From BOG-908 sp965198915 (GTDB taxonomy: Bacteria; Pseudomonadota; Alphaproteobacteria; Acetobacterales; Acetobacteraceae), in the NCBI GenBank assembly GCA_965198915.1, contig CBDAQC010000002.1, positions 1,984,001 to 2,048,000 on the forward strand: 64,000 bases of DNA, in the 5' to 3' direction. Position numbers and translations under genes: made by a program. Shown in pieces: positions 1-8,679 of the stretch (within the stretch, counting starts at the first letter, position 1; each line of letters opens with the position of its first letter). A model generated the notes under the pieces. That model saw nothing but the letters and a program-made list of their open reading frames with translations, did no database searches and had not been told where the DNA came from.

Positions 1-139
1 AAGCCTGCACCTGGCCGCGGTTGAGTTGCCCGCCATGCAGCAAACGGTGGAACGGGTGGTGTATGTGGTAGCGCTCGGCACCAATCGCGCGCAGCGCATC
101 CGCCAGTTCGGCTGGCGACAGTAGCGTGGTGGTCAGCAC
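1..139 (-). CDS. pqqC: PqqC, pyrroloquinoline quinone synthase (partial, N-terminus only)
   Basis: PqqC carries out the last, oxygen-dependent ring closure and oxidation in PQQ cofactor synthesis. Only the first 46 codons are in the window. The translation contains 'LSPAELADALRAIGAERYHI' followed by HHPFH, which matches the conserved PqqC N-terminus. The GTG at 137-139 is chosen as start because a GGGGA stretch lies six bases upstream and homology begins within ten residues. The gene runs off the left edge. It lies only 72 bp downstream of pqqA on the same strand, so pqqB, normally between pqqA and pqqC, is absent here. Confidence 0.85.
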   Translation of the reverse strand, partial: MLTTTLLSPAELADALRAIGAERYHIHHPFHRLLHGGQLNRGQVQA

Positions 140-180
140 GTGTTCCCCGGTCCGGCTGTTACTGCCGGCCTGCCAGACAG

Positions 181-203
181 GCCGCGCCCGGTCCGGGCGC
201 GGC
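181..203. promoter_or_regulatory. 10-bp perfect hairpin between pqqA and pqqC
   Basis: GCCGCGCCCG (181-190) and CGGGCGCGGC (194-203) are perfectly complementary with a GTC loop. The hairpin starts just after the pqqA stop. There is no T-tract, so it is more likely an attenuator or mRNA stabiliser that lets the short pqqA message exceed that of the downstream biosynthetic genes than a full terminator. That role is inference. Confidence 0.6.
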
Positions 204-211
204 GGCCGGCG

Positions 212-295
212 TTACTTCTTGGCTTCGGCGCAGGCGTAGCTGTTGATTTCGGCACCGAGCGCAATCTCGACGATCTTAGGGGACTTCCAGGCCAT
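212..295 (-). CDS. pqqA: PqqA, peptide precursor of PQQ
   Basis: This 27-residue peptide begins MAWKSPKIVEIALG and continues AEINSYACAEAKK. The conserved Glu and Tyr in the E-x3-Y motif (EINSY) are the two residues cross-linked by PqqE and converted into PQQ; the motif and length are typical of PqqA. A strong ribosome site (GAAGGAG, about 302-308) precedes the ATG at 293-295. A consensus-like promoter lies upstream and a strong hairpin downstream, followed by pqqC. PQQ would serve periplasmic alcohol or sugar dehydrogenases; none of those is in the window, although a tri-haem cytochrome c of the kind that can partner such enzymes is encoded at 21105-22685. Confidence 0.9.
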   Translation of the reverse strand: MAWKSPKIVEIALGAEINSYACAEAKK

Positions 296-325
296 GTTAG
301 GCTCCTTCGGGTTTGGGACTATGCG

Positions 326-354
326 ATATTGGGCCCGGCGGGCTGCCGGGTCAA
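326..354 (-). promoter_or_regulatory. Probable sigma-70 promoter of pqqA
   Basis: Read on the minus strand, TTGACC (plus 349-354) and CAATAT (plus 326-331) are separated by exactly 17 bases, a good -35/-10 pair. It lies about 30 bp upstream of the pqqA start. Sequence match only. Confidence 0.5.
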
Positions 355-430
355 ATGAACGCTGTGTAGGAACGCGCCCCGCGCATGTCGGTTCGTGCCC
401 GGCGCGGCACGGTTCCGCGATAGGCGGCGG

Positions 431-460
431 TTGCCCGCCGATCTTGGGTGGTTCTATAAG
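431..460 (+). promoter_or_regulatory. Possible promoter of tRNA-Ser
   Basis: TTGCCC (431-436) and TATAAG (455-460) are separated by 18 bases and sit 10 bp upstream of the mature tRNA 5' end, a plausible spacing for a stable-RNA promoter. Assigned by consensus match only. Confidence 0.4.
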
Positions 461-470
461 CGCCACACGC

Positions 471-1035
<565 letters not shown>

Positions 1036-2184
1036 TCAAGGCTGCGGCGTTGCGGCAGGCGTGGTGGACGGCTCTGCGCTGGCCGTCTGCGTCGTCTGCG
1101 TCGTCAGTTCCGGGAACGTCGTCACCATGCTCGCACCATAGAGCGGCTTGAACAGGCCCTGATGACAGGTAGTGCAGTTTACCTTGGGGCTGTCTCCCAA
1201 CGCACCCTTGCGATAGGCCGGGAACACGTCGTGCAGCGGGTCGAGATAATTGTTGTTGAGGTCGCGTACCATCCTGATGCCATACCAGGCGGTCACACGC
1301 GCCGGCGAACTTGTCGACCAATCCCCGAACGAACGTGTGTTGTGGCAATAGTCGCAGTTCACGCCGAGCGACTGGCCGAAATGGATCATCAGCGAATAGG
1401 TCCACTCCGCCTGCTTTATCGAGGACACATTGCCGGTCGGAAGCGCCGTCGTGCCCTGCACGCGTATGTCGTCCGCCTGCTCAAGGTAAGGAGTGAACGG
1501 ATCGTAGGGCAGCGAGCTGTCGTTGACCATGGCCGTGGGATGCGCCATGCCGGTCTGCGTTTCGGCTATGCCGCGTGCCGCTTCGGGACCGGGGTTGTTG
1601 AACCAGACGTTCTTCGGCACCGGATTGCCACCGTGGCACGTGTAGCAGGTGACGCCGACCTTCTCCACATGGCTTTGCCAGTTGGCGTTGATGTTCTGCG
1701 TCATCTGGATCATGCGGCGCGCGACGACTTTCGTGTACAGACCGTCCCACGCCATGTTGGCCACGTTGTGGCAATAGGCGCAGCCCTGCTTCGGCGCCAC
1801 CCAGGTGGTCAGGCTGACCATCAGCCTGGTGAACTGCGCGACGCTGATCGTCTTCAGAACCTGGACGTTCTTGTAGGCGACACCGGCCCGCACGCCCTCC
1901 GGGCTGGCCGGCGGCAGGCTTTTCGGGATCTTCACGGAAGCGGCCAAGGCCGCGAGCGTGCGCGGATTATAGATCTGGTCCATGCCAGTGCCGCGGAACC
2001 CGCGCTGCACGCCCACGATCGGCGGGCGCTCCATTCCCCGCAGCATCGTCACGCCGAACAGGGTGGCGGTCGTGACGCCGATGAGTGTCACCGCGTAGAG
2101 TATGCCTTTGCCCATACCGATTTTGTCGGTGAGCAGCCTGGCGTTGTCGCCGTCCCCGGTGACCTTGTCGGTTTCGTCGTTCAT
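1036..2184 (-). CDS. pufC: PufC, tetra-haem cytochrome c subunit of the reaction centre
   Basis: PufC re-reduces the photo-oxidised special pair from the periplasmic side. The 382-residue product has four CxxCH haem sites (about residues 135-139, 180-184, 277-281 and 337-341). A hydrophobic segment at about 28-48 anchors it. There is no cysteine near this segment, so the lipoprotein anchor of Blastochloris PufC is missing and the helix is probably an uncleaved signal anchor. The C-terminus carries a Thr/Gln/Pro-rich tail. The ATG at 2182-2184 overlaps the pufM stop (ATGA), which fixes the start and implies translational coupling. It is the last gene of the puf operon. Confidence 0.95.
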   Translation of the reverse strand: MNDETDKVTGDGDNARLLTDKIGMGKGILYAVTLIGVTTATLFGVTMLRGMERPPIVGVQRGFRGTGMDQIYNPRTLAALAASVKIPKSLPPASPEGVRAGVAYKNVQVLKTISVAQFTRLMVSLTTWVAPKQGCAYCHNVANMAWDGLYTKVVARRMIQMTQNINANWQSHVEKVGVTCYTCHGGNPVPKNVWFNNPGPEAARGIAETQTGMAHPTAMVNDSSLPYDPFTPYLEQADDIRVQGTTALPTGNVSSIKQAEWTYSLMIHFGQSLGVNCDYCHNTRSFGDWSTSSPARVTAWYGIRMVRDLNNNYLDPLHDVFPAYRKGALGDSPKVNCTTCHQGLFKPLYGASMVTTFPELTTQTTQTASAEPSTTPAATPQP

Positions 2185-3161
2185 TTTGGTGCTCCCGGCA
2201 GAGTGGCGGGATCGACAACCGGTCCCCATGTCGCCGGGTAGGTGGGGACGAGCCCGTGATGCTGGCCCCAGATATACCAATTGTCGACGACGGTTCCGGT
2301 GAGAAGAATGCCGATGCCGCCCGTCAGCGGACATAGCACTGCGAACCACCAGGCCCAGCGATGTATGCTCTCTGCGGTGGCGCAGAAACCCATCGTCCAC
2401 CGCCAGAACAGGCCGCCGCGTTCGAAGGCGGTGCCGCGATCGATGATCTGCTCCAGCTCGCGTTCGGCACCGTAGCGGCTGGTCGCAAGAATGGTCGCGC
2501 CATGCATAGCGAACAGCAACGTGGATCCGTAGAGGAACACGATGGAGAGCATGTGGAAGGGATTATAGAAGAGGTTGCCATAGCGCAGAGAAAACGCGGC
2601 GGTCCAGTCCAGATGGGGGAAGATGCCAAACGGCACCGCCTCTGCCCAGGAGCCCATCAGCAGCGGACGAATGAAGCCGAGCACCAGATAAAGCCAGATG
2701 GCCGCGGCGAAGGCCCACGCCGTATGCGTTCCCAAACCCAGCGCACGGGCCCGAAGATAGACCCGCGTCCACCATAGCAGGATCGACGCCGTGAGGAAGA
2801 AACCGGCCATGATCCACCAGCCGCCCTGGGCCAGCGGCGGCAGGTGCAGCCCATAGGACGGCGCCGGCGGCTCCAGTGCCAGCCAGGGAAGTTGCCGGAC
2901 GAACTGCACGGGATCCCAGTTCACGGACGCCCACATGTTGAGGCCGATGATCTCGAAGGCGATGAACCCGCAGATCAGTGCCGCAAGCCCGCTCACGCCC
3001 AGATAGATCGGGCCCACCTGTGCGTCACCCAGACGGCCGAACAGATGGTTGAAGCCGGGCTCGCTGCTTCGCGAAAACGCCGAGTGGGCTTCGACCGGCG
3101 TGCCGGCATAGAGCGGGCCGCGTATTTGGACCCTGGTGAAGATGTTCTGATATTCGGCCAT
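2181..3161 (-). CDS. pufM: PufM, reaction-centre M subunit
   Basis: This membrane subunit binds the special pair, one accessory bacteriochlorophyll, one bacteriopheophytin, QA and the non-haem iron. Its 326 residues contain the expected ligands: the special-pair His in 'YNPFHM', the iron ligands in 'AMHGAT' and 'SIHRWAWW', a Glu in 'ELEQI', and the Tyr equivalent to M210 in 'IVFLYGS'. Five transmembrane helices are apparent. The start at MAEYQNIF has a GAGGAA ribosome site eight bases upstream. It is followed by pufC with a 4-bp overlap. Confidence 0.97.
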   Translation of the reverse strand: MAEYQNIFTRVQIRGPLYAGTPVEAHSAFSRSSEPGFNHLFGRLGDAQVGPIYLGVSGLAALICGFIAFEIIGLNMWASVNWDPVQFVRQLPWLALEPPAPSYGLHLPPLAQGGWWIMAGFFLTASILLWWTRVYLRARALGLGTHTAWAFAAAIWLYLVLGFIRPLLMGSWAEAVPFGIFPHLDWTAAFSLRYGNLFYNPFHMLSIVFLYGSTLLFAMHGATILATSRYGAERELEQIIDRGTAFERGGLFWRWTMGFCATAESIHRWAWWFAVLCPLTGGIGILLTGTVVDNWYIWGQHHGLVPTYPATWGPVVDPATLPGAPK

Positions 3162-3193
3162 GACGGCGCGTTCCTCTTGGCGTTGCCTTGTTC

Positions 3194-4018
3194 TTATTTC
3201 CAGATTGGCAGGTTCAGCCACCAGCCCCACCAGGCGGGCCAGCCACCCGTCCAGAACGGTCCGCTGATGATGATGCAGACGGCGCTCCAGAACCCTGCAG
3301 ACAGCGCAAGGAACAGACCGAGTCGGTGGATGCCGAGCGTGCCTATCGAATAGCCGATGATGTCACGAAAGAACGTGTTCTCGTGTTCGGCCGTCTTCAC
3401 CATCTCGCCTTTTGGCGGGTTGGCGGCGGAGAGGACCAACGAGCCGTGCAGGGAGAGGGCGAGCGTCGTGGTGAAGAAGAACGACACCGCCAGCATGTGC
3501 GCCGGATTGTAGTGGAAGTGCAGATACTGGTAGCCGGTGTTGGACACCCAATCCAGGTGCGACAGGATGCCGTAAGGGAAACCGTATCCCCAGGCACCCA
3601 TCAGCAGCGGCCGGATCACGACGAGCGAGACATAGGCGAATATCGCAACGCTGAAGGCGAACGGCACATGGTAGCCCATCCCCAGCTTGCGCGATATCTC
3701 GACCTGGCGCAGCGCCCACGAGCAGAACGCGCCGATGGCGCAGATGGTGATCGCCTGCCAGAGCCCGCCTTCCTTGATGGGCGCGAAGCCCAGGCCATAG
3801 CTGATGTCAGGCGGCGGAATATTGATGCGCCAGACGTTCCAGGTGTGCCCCAGGGCCGCCCCGTAGAAAATCAGCGCGGTGCCCAGAAGGGAGAAGAATA
3901 TGGTCGTGACACCGAAAAAACCTACATAGAAGGGGCCGACCCAGAAATCGAACAGGTCCCCACCGACGAGGGTGCCGCCGCGTACGCGATATTTACCCTC
4001 GAAACTCAGCATAGCCAT
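3194..4018 (-). CDS. pufL: PufL, reaction-centre L subunit
   Basis: The L subunit forms the active electron-transfer branch and the QB pocket. Its 274 residues include 'SHLDWVSNTGY' (accessory-chlorophyll His), 'FHYNPAHM' (His equivalent to L168 and special-pair ligand L173), 'SLHGSLVLSAANP' and 'GIHRLGL' (iron ligands). Retention of His at the L168 position separates it from Acidiphilium, where Glu occurs with Zn-bacteriochlorophyll. The start is MAMLSFEGKYRV. It lies behind a double-hairpin intercistronic region after pufA and 32 bp before pufM. Confidence 0.97.
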   Translation of the reverse strand: MAMLSFEGKYRVRGGTLVGGDLFDFWVGPFYVGFFGVTTIFFSLLGTALIFYGAALGHTWNVWRINIPPPDISYGLGFAPIKEGGLWQAITICAIGAFCSWALRQVEISRKLGMGYHVPFAFSVAIFAYVSLVVIRPLLMGAWGYGFPYGILSHLDWVSNTGYQYLHFHYNPAHMLAVSFFFTTTLALSLHGSLVLSAANPPKGEMVKTAEHENTFFRDIIGYSIGTLGIHRLGLFLALSAGFWSAVCIIISGPFWTGGWPAWWGWWLNLPIWK

Positions 4019-4046
4019 GGGCCGACACTCCTGCTCACAAAGCATT

Positions 4047-4111
4047 CCTTCGTGCACGGGCGGTGCATGAAGGTTCGGCGGCGAGCGGGCATCACACCAT
4101 CCGCCGCCGAA
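4047..4111. promoter_or_regulatory. Two intercistronic hairpins between pufA and pufL
   Basis: Hairpin 1 pairs 4047-4057 with 4063-4073 (11 bp with one wobble, loop GGGCG). Hairpin 2 pairs TTCGGCGGCG (4074-4083) with CGCCGCCGAA (4102-4111), a perfect 10-bp stem. In Rhodobacter, stem-loops at this position block 3' decay and keep pufBA mRNA more abundant than pufLM mRNA, matching the excess of LH1 over reaction centres. The same role is inferred from position. Confidence 0.75.
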
Positions 4112-4115
4112 ACGC

Positions 4116-4301
4116 CTACTTGGTACCCGACGGCAACGGCGCCAGTTGCTGGGCGACCGCGCCGTGATGCGGGCCTTCCAGCCAGTTGAAACGGTCCGTG
4201 CTGAGCAGGATGAAATGAATCAGCAATGCGAGCACGAACAGGAAGATCGATAGCGCCACCAGCACGCGGCGGGGATCGAACAGCAGCCAAACGCGAAACA
4301 T
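4116..4301 (-). CDS. pufA: PufA, LH1 alpha polypeptide
   Basis: This 61-residue single-span light-harvesting 1 alpha subunit begins MFRVWLLFDPRRVL. It has the chlorophyll-binding His in 'LLIHFILLS', a following Trp in 'FNWLEG', and a short polar C-terminal tail. It pairs with PufB to form the ring around the reaction centre. It starts 13 bp after pufB. The two mRNA hairpins lie immediately downstream. Confidence 0.96.
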   Translation of the reverse strand: MFRVWLLFDPRRVLVALSIFLFVLALLIHFILLSTDRFNWLEGPHHGAVAQQLAPLPSGTK

Positions 4302-4314
4302 TCTGCTTGCCTCC

Positions 4315-4548
4315 TCAGGTGAACATTGAGGTCACGGCGTGCGCCACGTGGTGCGCACCGTCGAGCATGGATGTCTGGTAGCCGTTCGGCCCGGGCAGCC
4401 AGGGGCGCCACATCCAGACGAGGATGTGGGCGATTATCGCAACAACGACAAAGGCAATGAAGCTTTGTACGAAAATACTGTGGAACTCTTTTGCTTCGAT
4501 TTCCGTCAGCCCTGAAGCTGCAACGGGCCGTCGTGTGACGTCCGACAT
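4315..4548 (-). CDS. pufB: PufB, LH1 beta polypeptide
   Basis: This 77-residue LH1 beta subunit has 'EFHSIFVQSF', then the bacteriochlorophyll-ligating His in 'IIAHILVWMWRPW' and the C-terminal W-x-P-W motif. The C-terminus is longer than usual, with about 25 residues beyond that motif. The ATG at 4546-4548 is preceded by GGAGGTGA, a near-perfect ribosome site. About 156 bp separate it from bchZ; no pufQ is found in that gap. Confidence 0.95.
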   Translation of the reverse strand: MSDVTRRPVAASGLTEIEAKEFHSIFVQSFIAFVVVAIIAHILVWMWRPWLPGPNGYQTSMLDGAHHVAHAVTSMFT

Positions 4549-4704
4549 GTGATCACCTCCGTGCATTGCCGCGCTGATCCCGCGCGGCTGTGAAGCCGAT
4601 GCCGATGGCCGGCAGGGCTGGTCTCCGCCCGGCGCTGCCGGTCGGTCGTTTGGAAGACAGGGCCGCCCTGGGCGCCTGCTCCAATCGAGGATGGAGCCGC
4701 GCCG

Positions 4705-6150
4705 TCATGTCGGCACGAGCTCTAGGGAAAGCCGGACGCGTTCGGCCGATATCCGGCCCTCCTGCGCGGCGCGGGCATCCTGTTCCACCCGGTCGCGCAG
4801 GCGGCGCGCGGCGGAGATGCGGATGATGAAGGGTTGGCTCTCGACTTCGGCATCGAGGCGCGCAAGTGCGTCCTCGTCCCATGGCGGGGCGGCATGGTCG
4901 CGTGCCGGTGTCGGGTCGATGCGGTCCATCTCCGTTGCCAGCGGCAGGATGTGGAAGAGCGCGTCGAACAGCGAATTGCAGTATTCCTGGATTATCCAGG
5001 TGGCGCCCGCGTAACCCATGAACGGCGTGCCGGTGGCGCGGCGGATGATAGCCCCGGGGAAGGACGCGGGAATGAACATGCAGCGCGCACCCAGCTCGGC
5101 CGCGTACATGCGTTCGTTGAAGGAGCCGTAGAGAACCAGAGGCGGGCTTTCCTTCAACGCACGCCTGACCGCGGCATTGTCGGGCTTTGTCCCCGCGGTC
5201 CGCGAGAAGGCGAAGGTGCAGGGCACGCCCATCTCGTCCTCGAGGAACTGCCTCACGCCGCGCGCGTACGTGTCGGTCGCGACGATGGCGAAGGAGGCGG
5301 TGGCAAAGAAATCCTGCGTGACGCTGCGCCACAAATCCCAGACCGGCTTGATAGTGCTGTGTTTCTCGCTCTCGATGAACGGCTCGGGGTCGATGCCGGT
5401 GAGATCACCGAGCGCGCGCAGGAAATTGGTCGTGGCAAAGATGCCGATCGGTGCCTGAAGGTAGGGCCGGTCAAGCGCCTCGCATAGTTTGCGTCCGAAC
5501 TCCCGGTACAGGCAGATGTTCACGTCCGAGTCGGGCAGGCGTGCGATGTCTTCCACATGCGCGCCGAGCGGGAAGACGAGGTTGATGTCGCAGCCGACCC
5601 CTTCCACCAGGCGGCGTATCTCCGCCAGGTCGGACGGCATGTTGAAGGTGCCGTAGATCGGCCCGATGATGTTGACGCGCGGTTTCACACCCGGCGCACG
5701 CGGCGGGCGCGGCTTAATTTTCGATTTCTTGGCGCCGAACTCCGTCCACAGCCAGTAGATCGCGCGGTCGGCGGCTTGCCACTGATCCTCGTCGATCGTG
5801 CGCGGAATGAAGCGCAGCAGGTTGCTGCCTTCCGGGGTCACGCCGCCACCGATCATCTCGGCGATGCTGCCGGTGACGACCACGGCAGGCAGGTCGGGAT
5901 CGCCCGCGGCGGCAGCCCGGCGCATCGCACCCTCGGTTCCCTCGGAGGAGAGATTGTCTTCCGACAAGCCGGTGACCATCACCGGCAATTCATGCGGCGG
6001 CAGCCCGTCCGTGTAATGCAATACCGCCGTCACCGGCAGGTTCTCGCAGCCTACCGGGCCATCCACGATCACCCGCAGACCGCGCACGGCGCAGAACGCG
6101 TAGACGGCGCCCCAGTATCCGCCGGCGCGATCGTGATCGAGAACCAACAT
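4705..6150 (-). CDS. bchZ: BchZ, chlorophyllide a reductase subunit Z
   Basis: BchZ forms the catalytic NifK-like subunit of chlorophyllide a reductase, which with BchY and the BchX reductase saturates ring B to give the bacteriochlorin. The 481-residue product opens with 'MLVLDHDRAGGYWGAVYAF' and carries 'DGPVGCENLPVT', including the Cys that holds the 4Fe-4S cluster shared with BchY. It starts four bases after the bchY stop and leads into pufBALMC, so puf transcription probably includes read-through from bchCXYZ. Confidence 0.96.
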   Translation of the reverse strand: MLVLDHDRAGGYWGAVYAFCAVRGLRVIVDGPVGCENLPVTAVLHYTDGLPPHELPVMVTGLSEDNLSSEGTEGAMRRAAAAGDPDLPAVVVTGSIAEMIGGGVTPEGSNLLRFIPRTIDEDQWQAADRAIYWLWTEFGAKKSKIKPRPPRAPGVKPRVNIIGPIYGTFNMPSDLAEIRRLVEGVGCDINLVFPLGAHVEDIARLPDSDVNICLYREFGRKLCEALDRPYLQAPIGIFATTNFLRALGDLTGIDPEPFIESEKHSTIKPVWDLWRSVTQDFFATASFAIVATDTYARGVRQFLEDEMGVPCTFAFSRTAGTKPDNAAVRRALKESPPLVLYGSFNERMYAAELGARCMFIPASFPGAIIRRATGTPFMGYAGATWIIQEYCNSLFDALFHILPLATEMDRIDPTPARDHAAPPWDEDALARLDAEVESQPFIIRISAARRLRDRVEQDARAAQEGRISAERVRLSLELVPT

Positions 6151-6154
6151 GCGC

Positions 6155-7651
6155 TCAGCTCCCCACGGCTTCTAGCGACTTGGCTTTCGCAAGCCGTGCG
6201 CGGCGTGTCCGCTCCCGCGCGCCGGCGGGTTCCACCGGCTTGCCAACCCAGCCGTAGCCGGATGCATCGCCCGTTCCCACGCCTTCGAAGAACGAGACCA
6301 TGCGGGCGAAGCGCGGGGCGCCCCGGGTCTGTGCAGCAATTATGGACGCGAGTGCACCGGCACCCGGCGCGCCGAACAACGGCCGTGCGGACACCATGTT
6401 GGTGAAATAGAGTGCCGGGATGCCGAGCTGCTTGGCCTTCTGCACCAACGGCGTGGTGCCGATGGCAAGGTCCGGGCGGACGTCCTGCATCGCGCAGATA
6501 TCCTGCTCGAGCGAGGCCCGGTATTGCACGTGCGTGCCGCGGCTTTCCAGCCATTCCCGATCCGCATCGCTCCACACGGTGCGCGGACAGGCTGTACCCA
6601 CATACGGGATTTCGGCGCCGGCCTCGATCAGCAGACGCGCAACGAGCAGTTCGGACCCTTCGTAGCCAGCCAGCGTGATGCGCGCGCGTATGGGATTGGC
6701 CGCAAGCGCCGATCGTATCGCGGGCAGACAGGCCGCCTTCGCAGCATCGATACGTGCCGGCGAGACGCCGGCGGCGCGGCCTACGGCCTCCAGCCACCCC
6801 GCCGTGCCTTCCACGCCCACCGGTGCCGAGCCCACGACAGGCCTGCCGGCAGCGCGAAACTCGCGCACCGACGCGGTATAGAACGGGTGCGATGCGGATG
6901 CCACGCTGCAGTCGAGTGCCGCGTAGAGGTCCCGCCATTCGCGGCATGGCAAGGTGGGTGCCAGCGCCATCCCGAGCGGCGCAAGCATCGCGCCGACACT
7001 CGGCGGATCGGCGGGAAAGAACTCCCCGAGCATGGCCACTGTCGGCTGATCGTGCAGCACGCGGGGGCGCGCAACCGGGCCGCTCTCCGCCTCGCCGCGC
7101 GCATAACGTAGCATGGCGCCGGTCAGCACATCCTTGGCTTCGGCATGGGTGGGCACACCGAAGCCCGGCACGTCGATCCCGATGATCCTGACGCCGTCGA
7201 TCTCTTTCGGCAGCAGATCGAGCGGCACGCCGGACGCGGTCGGCACACAGAGGTTGATCACCACGACCGCATCGTAATCGGCGGGCTTGGCTGTCTCGTA
7301 GACGGCGGCGCGTATGTCCTCGAACAACTGGCCGCGCACGAGCGACTCCGAGTTGAACGGCACGTAGCCAACGGTCCGCCTGGCGCCATAGAAATGCGAC
7401 GTGAAGGTCAGTCCGTAGACGCAGCATGCCGAGCCGGAAAGGATGGTCGCGACACGGCGCATGCGCAGGCCCACACGCAGCGAGCCGAAGGCGGGGCACA
7501 TGGACTGCGGCTGGTCGTGCGGACCACGCGGGTAGTCGGCCTGCAGCTGCGCCATCGCTTCGGACTTGCCGGCCGCCGTCGCCGCCTCCAGCAGGCGCGC
7601 CTGGCCGCCGTGACATCCGGATCCGGACACTGGTGCGATGCCGCCATCCAT
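6155..7651 (-). CDS. bchY: BchY, chlorophyllide a reductase subunit Y
   Basis: BchY is the NifD-like partner of BchZ. The N-terminal third contains 'SMCPAFGSLRVGLRMRRV' and 'LSGSACCVYGL', with the cysteines that ligate the bridging 4Fe-4S cluster. From the ATG at 7649-7651 the protein is 498 residues, about the family length; longer in-frame upstream starts would overlap bchX. The gap to bchX is 2 bp and to bchZ 3-4 bp, consistent with one translationally coupled unit. Confidence 0.95.
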   Translation of the reverse strand: MDGGIAPVSGSGCHGGQARLLEAATAAGKSEAMAQLQADYPRGPHDQPQSMCPAFGSLRVGLRMRRVATILSGSACCVYGLTFTSHFYGARRTVGYVPFNSESLVRGQLFEDIRAAVYETAKPADYDAVVVINLCVPTASGVPLDLLPKEIDGVRIIGIDVPGFGVPTHAEAKDVLTGAMLRYARGEAESGPVARPRVLHDQPTVAMLGEFFPADPPSVGAMLAPLGMALAPTLPCREWRDLYAALDCSVASASHPFYTASVREFRAAGRPVVGSAPVGVEGTAGWLEAVGRAAGVSPARIDAAKAACLPAIRSALAANPIRARITLAGYEGSELLVARLLIEAGAEIPYVGTACPRTVWSDADREWLESRGTHVQYRASLEQDICAMQDVRPDLAIGTTPLVQKAKQLGIPALYFTNMVSARPLFGAPGAGALASIIAAQTRGAPRFARMVSFFEGVGTGDASGYGWVGKPVEPAGARERTRRARLAKAKSLEAVGS

Positions 7652-7653
7652 GC

Positions 7654-8679
7654 TCACGCGCCCTCGTAGATCACTTCGAGCGTCGCCTTGGTGTTCACCG
7701 ACGCCGGGCACATGTCCGCCTCCGTCGCCGGCACCAGAACCACGTTGCGGCCGACCACGTCGCCCTTGAACAGCCCAAGCAGGTTGTCGTGGCTCAGGGG
7801 ATTGGGCCGCACCGGCGGCGCGTCGGCCACCTGCTGCGCCAGCGTCTCGAACATCGGGGCCCAGCGCCCGCCTGGCGTGCCGATGATCTCGTAATTTGCG
7901 CTCTTCCTGCGTATGTCGTCATCGGCCGGAATTGCGCTCAGCACCGGGATGCCCACCGCGGCCGCAAAGGCCTGCGCTTCGCCGGTGCCGTCATCCTTGT
8001 TGATGACCATGCCGGCCACGCCGACATTGCCGCCCAGCTTGCGGAAATAGTCGACGGCCGAACAGACGTTGTTGGCCACGTATAGGGATTGCAGGTCGTT
8101 CGAGCCCACGACGATGACTTTCTGGCACATGTCGCGCGCGATCGGCAGACCGAAACCGCCACACACCACGTCGCCCAGGAAGTCCAGCAGCACGTAGTCG
8201 AAGCCCCATTCGTGAAAGCCGAGCTTCTCGAGAAGCTCGAAGCCGTGAATGATGCCGCGCCCGCCGCAGCCGCGCCCGACTTCCGGGCCGCCCAGTTCCA
8301 TCGCGTAGACACCGTCGCGCTTGAAGCAGACGTCACCGATCGCCACGGCTTCGCCCGCCAGCTTCTTCTTCGAGGAGGTCTCGATGATCGTAGGGCAGGA
8401 CCGCCCGCCGAACAGCAGGCTGGTCGTGTCGCTCTTTGGATCGCAACCGATCAGCAGCACGCGCTTGCCCTGCTGCGCCATCATGTAGCTGAGGTTGGCG
8501 AGCGTGAAACTCTTGCCTATGCCGCCTTTACCGTAGATGGCGATGACCTGCGTGGCCTTCTTCGCAGGAAGGCTCGACACATCGTCCGGCTCGATCGCCG
8601 CCTCCTGGCGCAGCGCGTCAACCATGCTGGCCTGCGCGTTCGCATTTTCCGTCGGCGGCGGCGTCACGTGGGCGTTCAT
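7654..8679 (-). CDS. bchX: BchX, chlorophyllide a reductase iron protein
   Basis: BchX is the NifH/BchL-like ATPase that feeds electrons to BchYZ. Its 341 residues contain the P-loop 'YGKGGIGKSFT', switch sequence 'CDPKSDTT', and the two cluster cysteines in 'GRGCGGRG' and 'GDVVCGGFG', which form the inter-subunit 4Fe-4S centre. A proline-rich extension of about 40 residues precedes the P-loop domain, usual for BchX. Its start overlaps the bchC stop (ATGA). Confidence 0.96.
   Translation of the reverse strand: MNAHVTPPPTENANAQASMVDALRQEAAIEPDDVSSLPAKKATQVIAIYGKGGIGKSFTLANLSYMMAQQGKRVLLIGCDPKSDTTSLLFGGRSCPTIIETSSKKKLAGEAVAIGDVCFKRDGVYAMELGGPEVGRGCGGRGIIHGFELLEKLGFHEWGFDYVLLDFLGDVVCGGFGLPIARDMCQKVIVVGSNDLQSLYVANNVCSAVDYFRKLGGNVGVAGMVINKDDGTGEAQAFAAAVGIPVLSAIPADDDIRRKSANYEIIGTPGGRWAPMFETLAQQVADAPPVRPNPLSHDNLLGLFKGDVVGRNVVLVPATEADMCPASVNTKATLEVIYEGA

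Noticed and set aside
4549..4704. Possible pufQ between bchZ and pufB
   Set aside because: No frame of adequate length with a helix and a ribosome site is present in the 156-bp gap.
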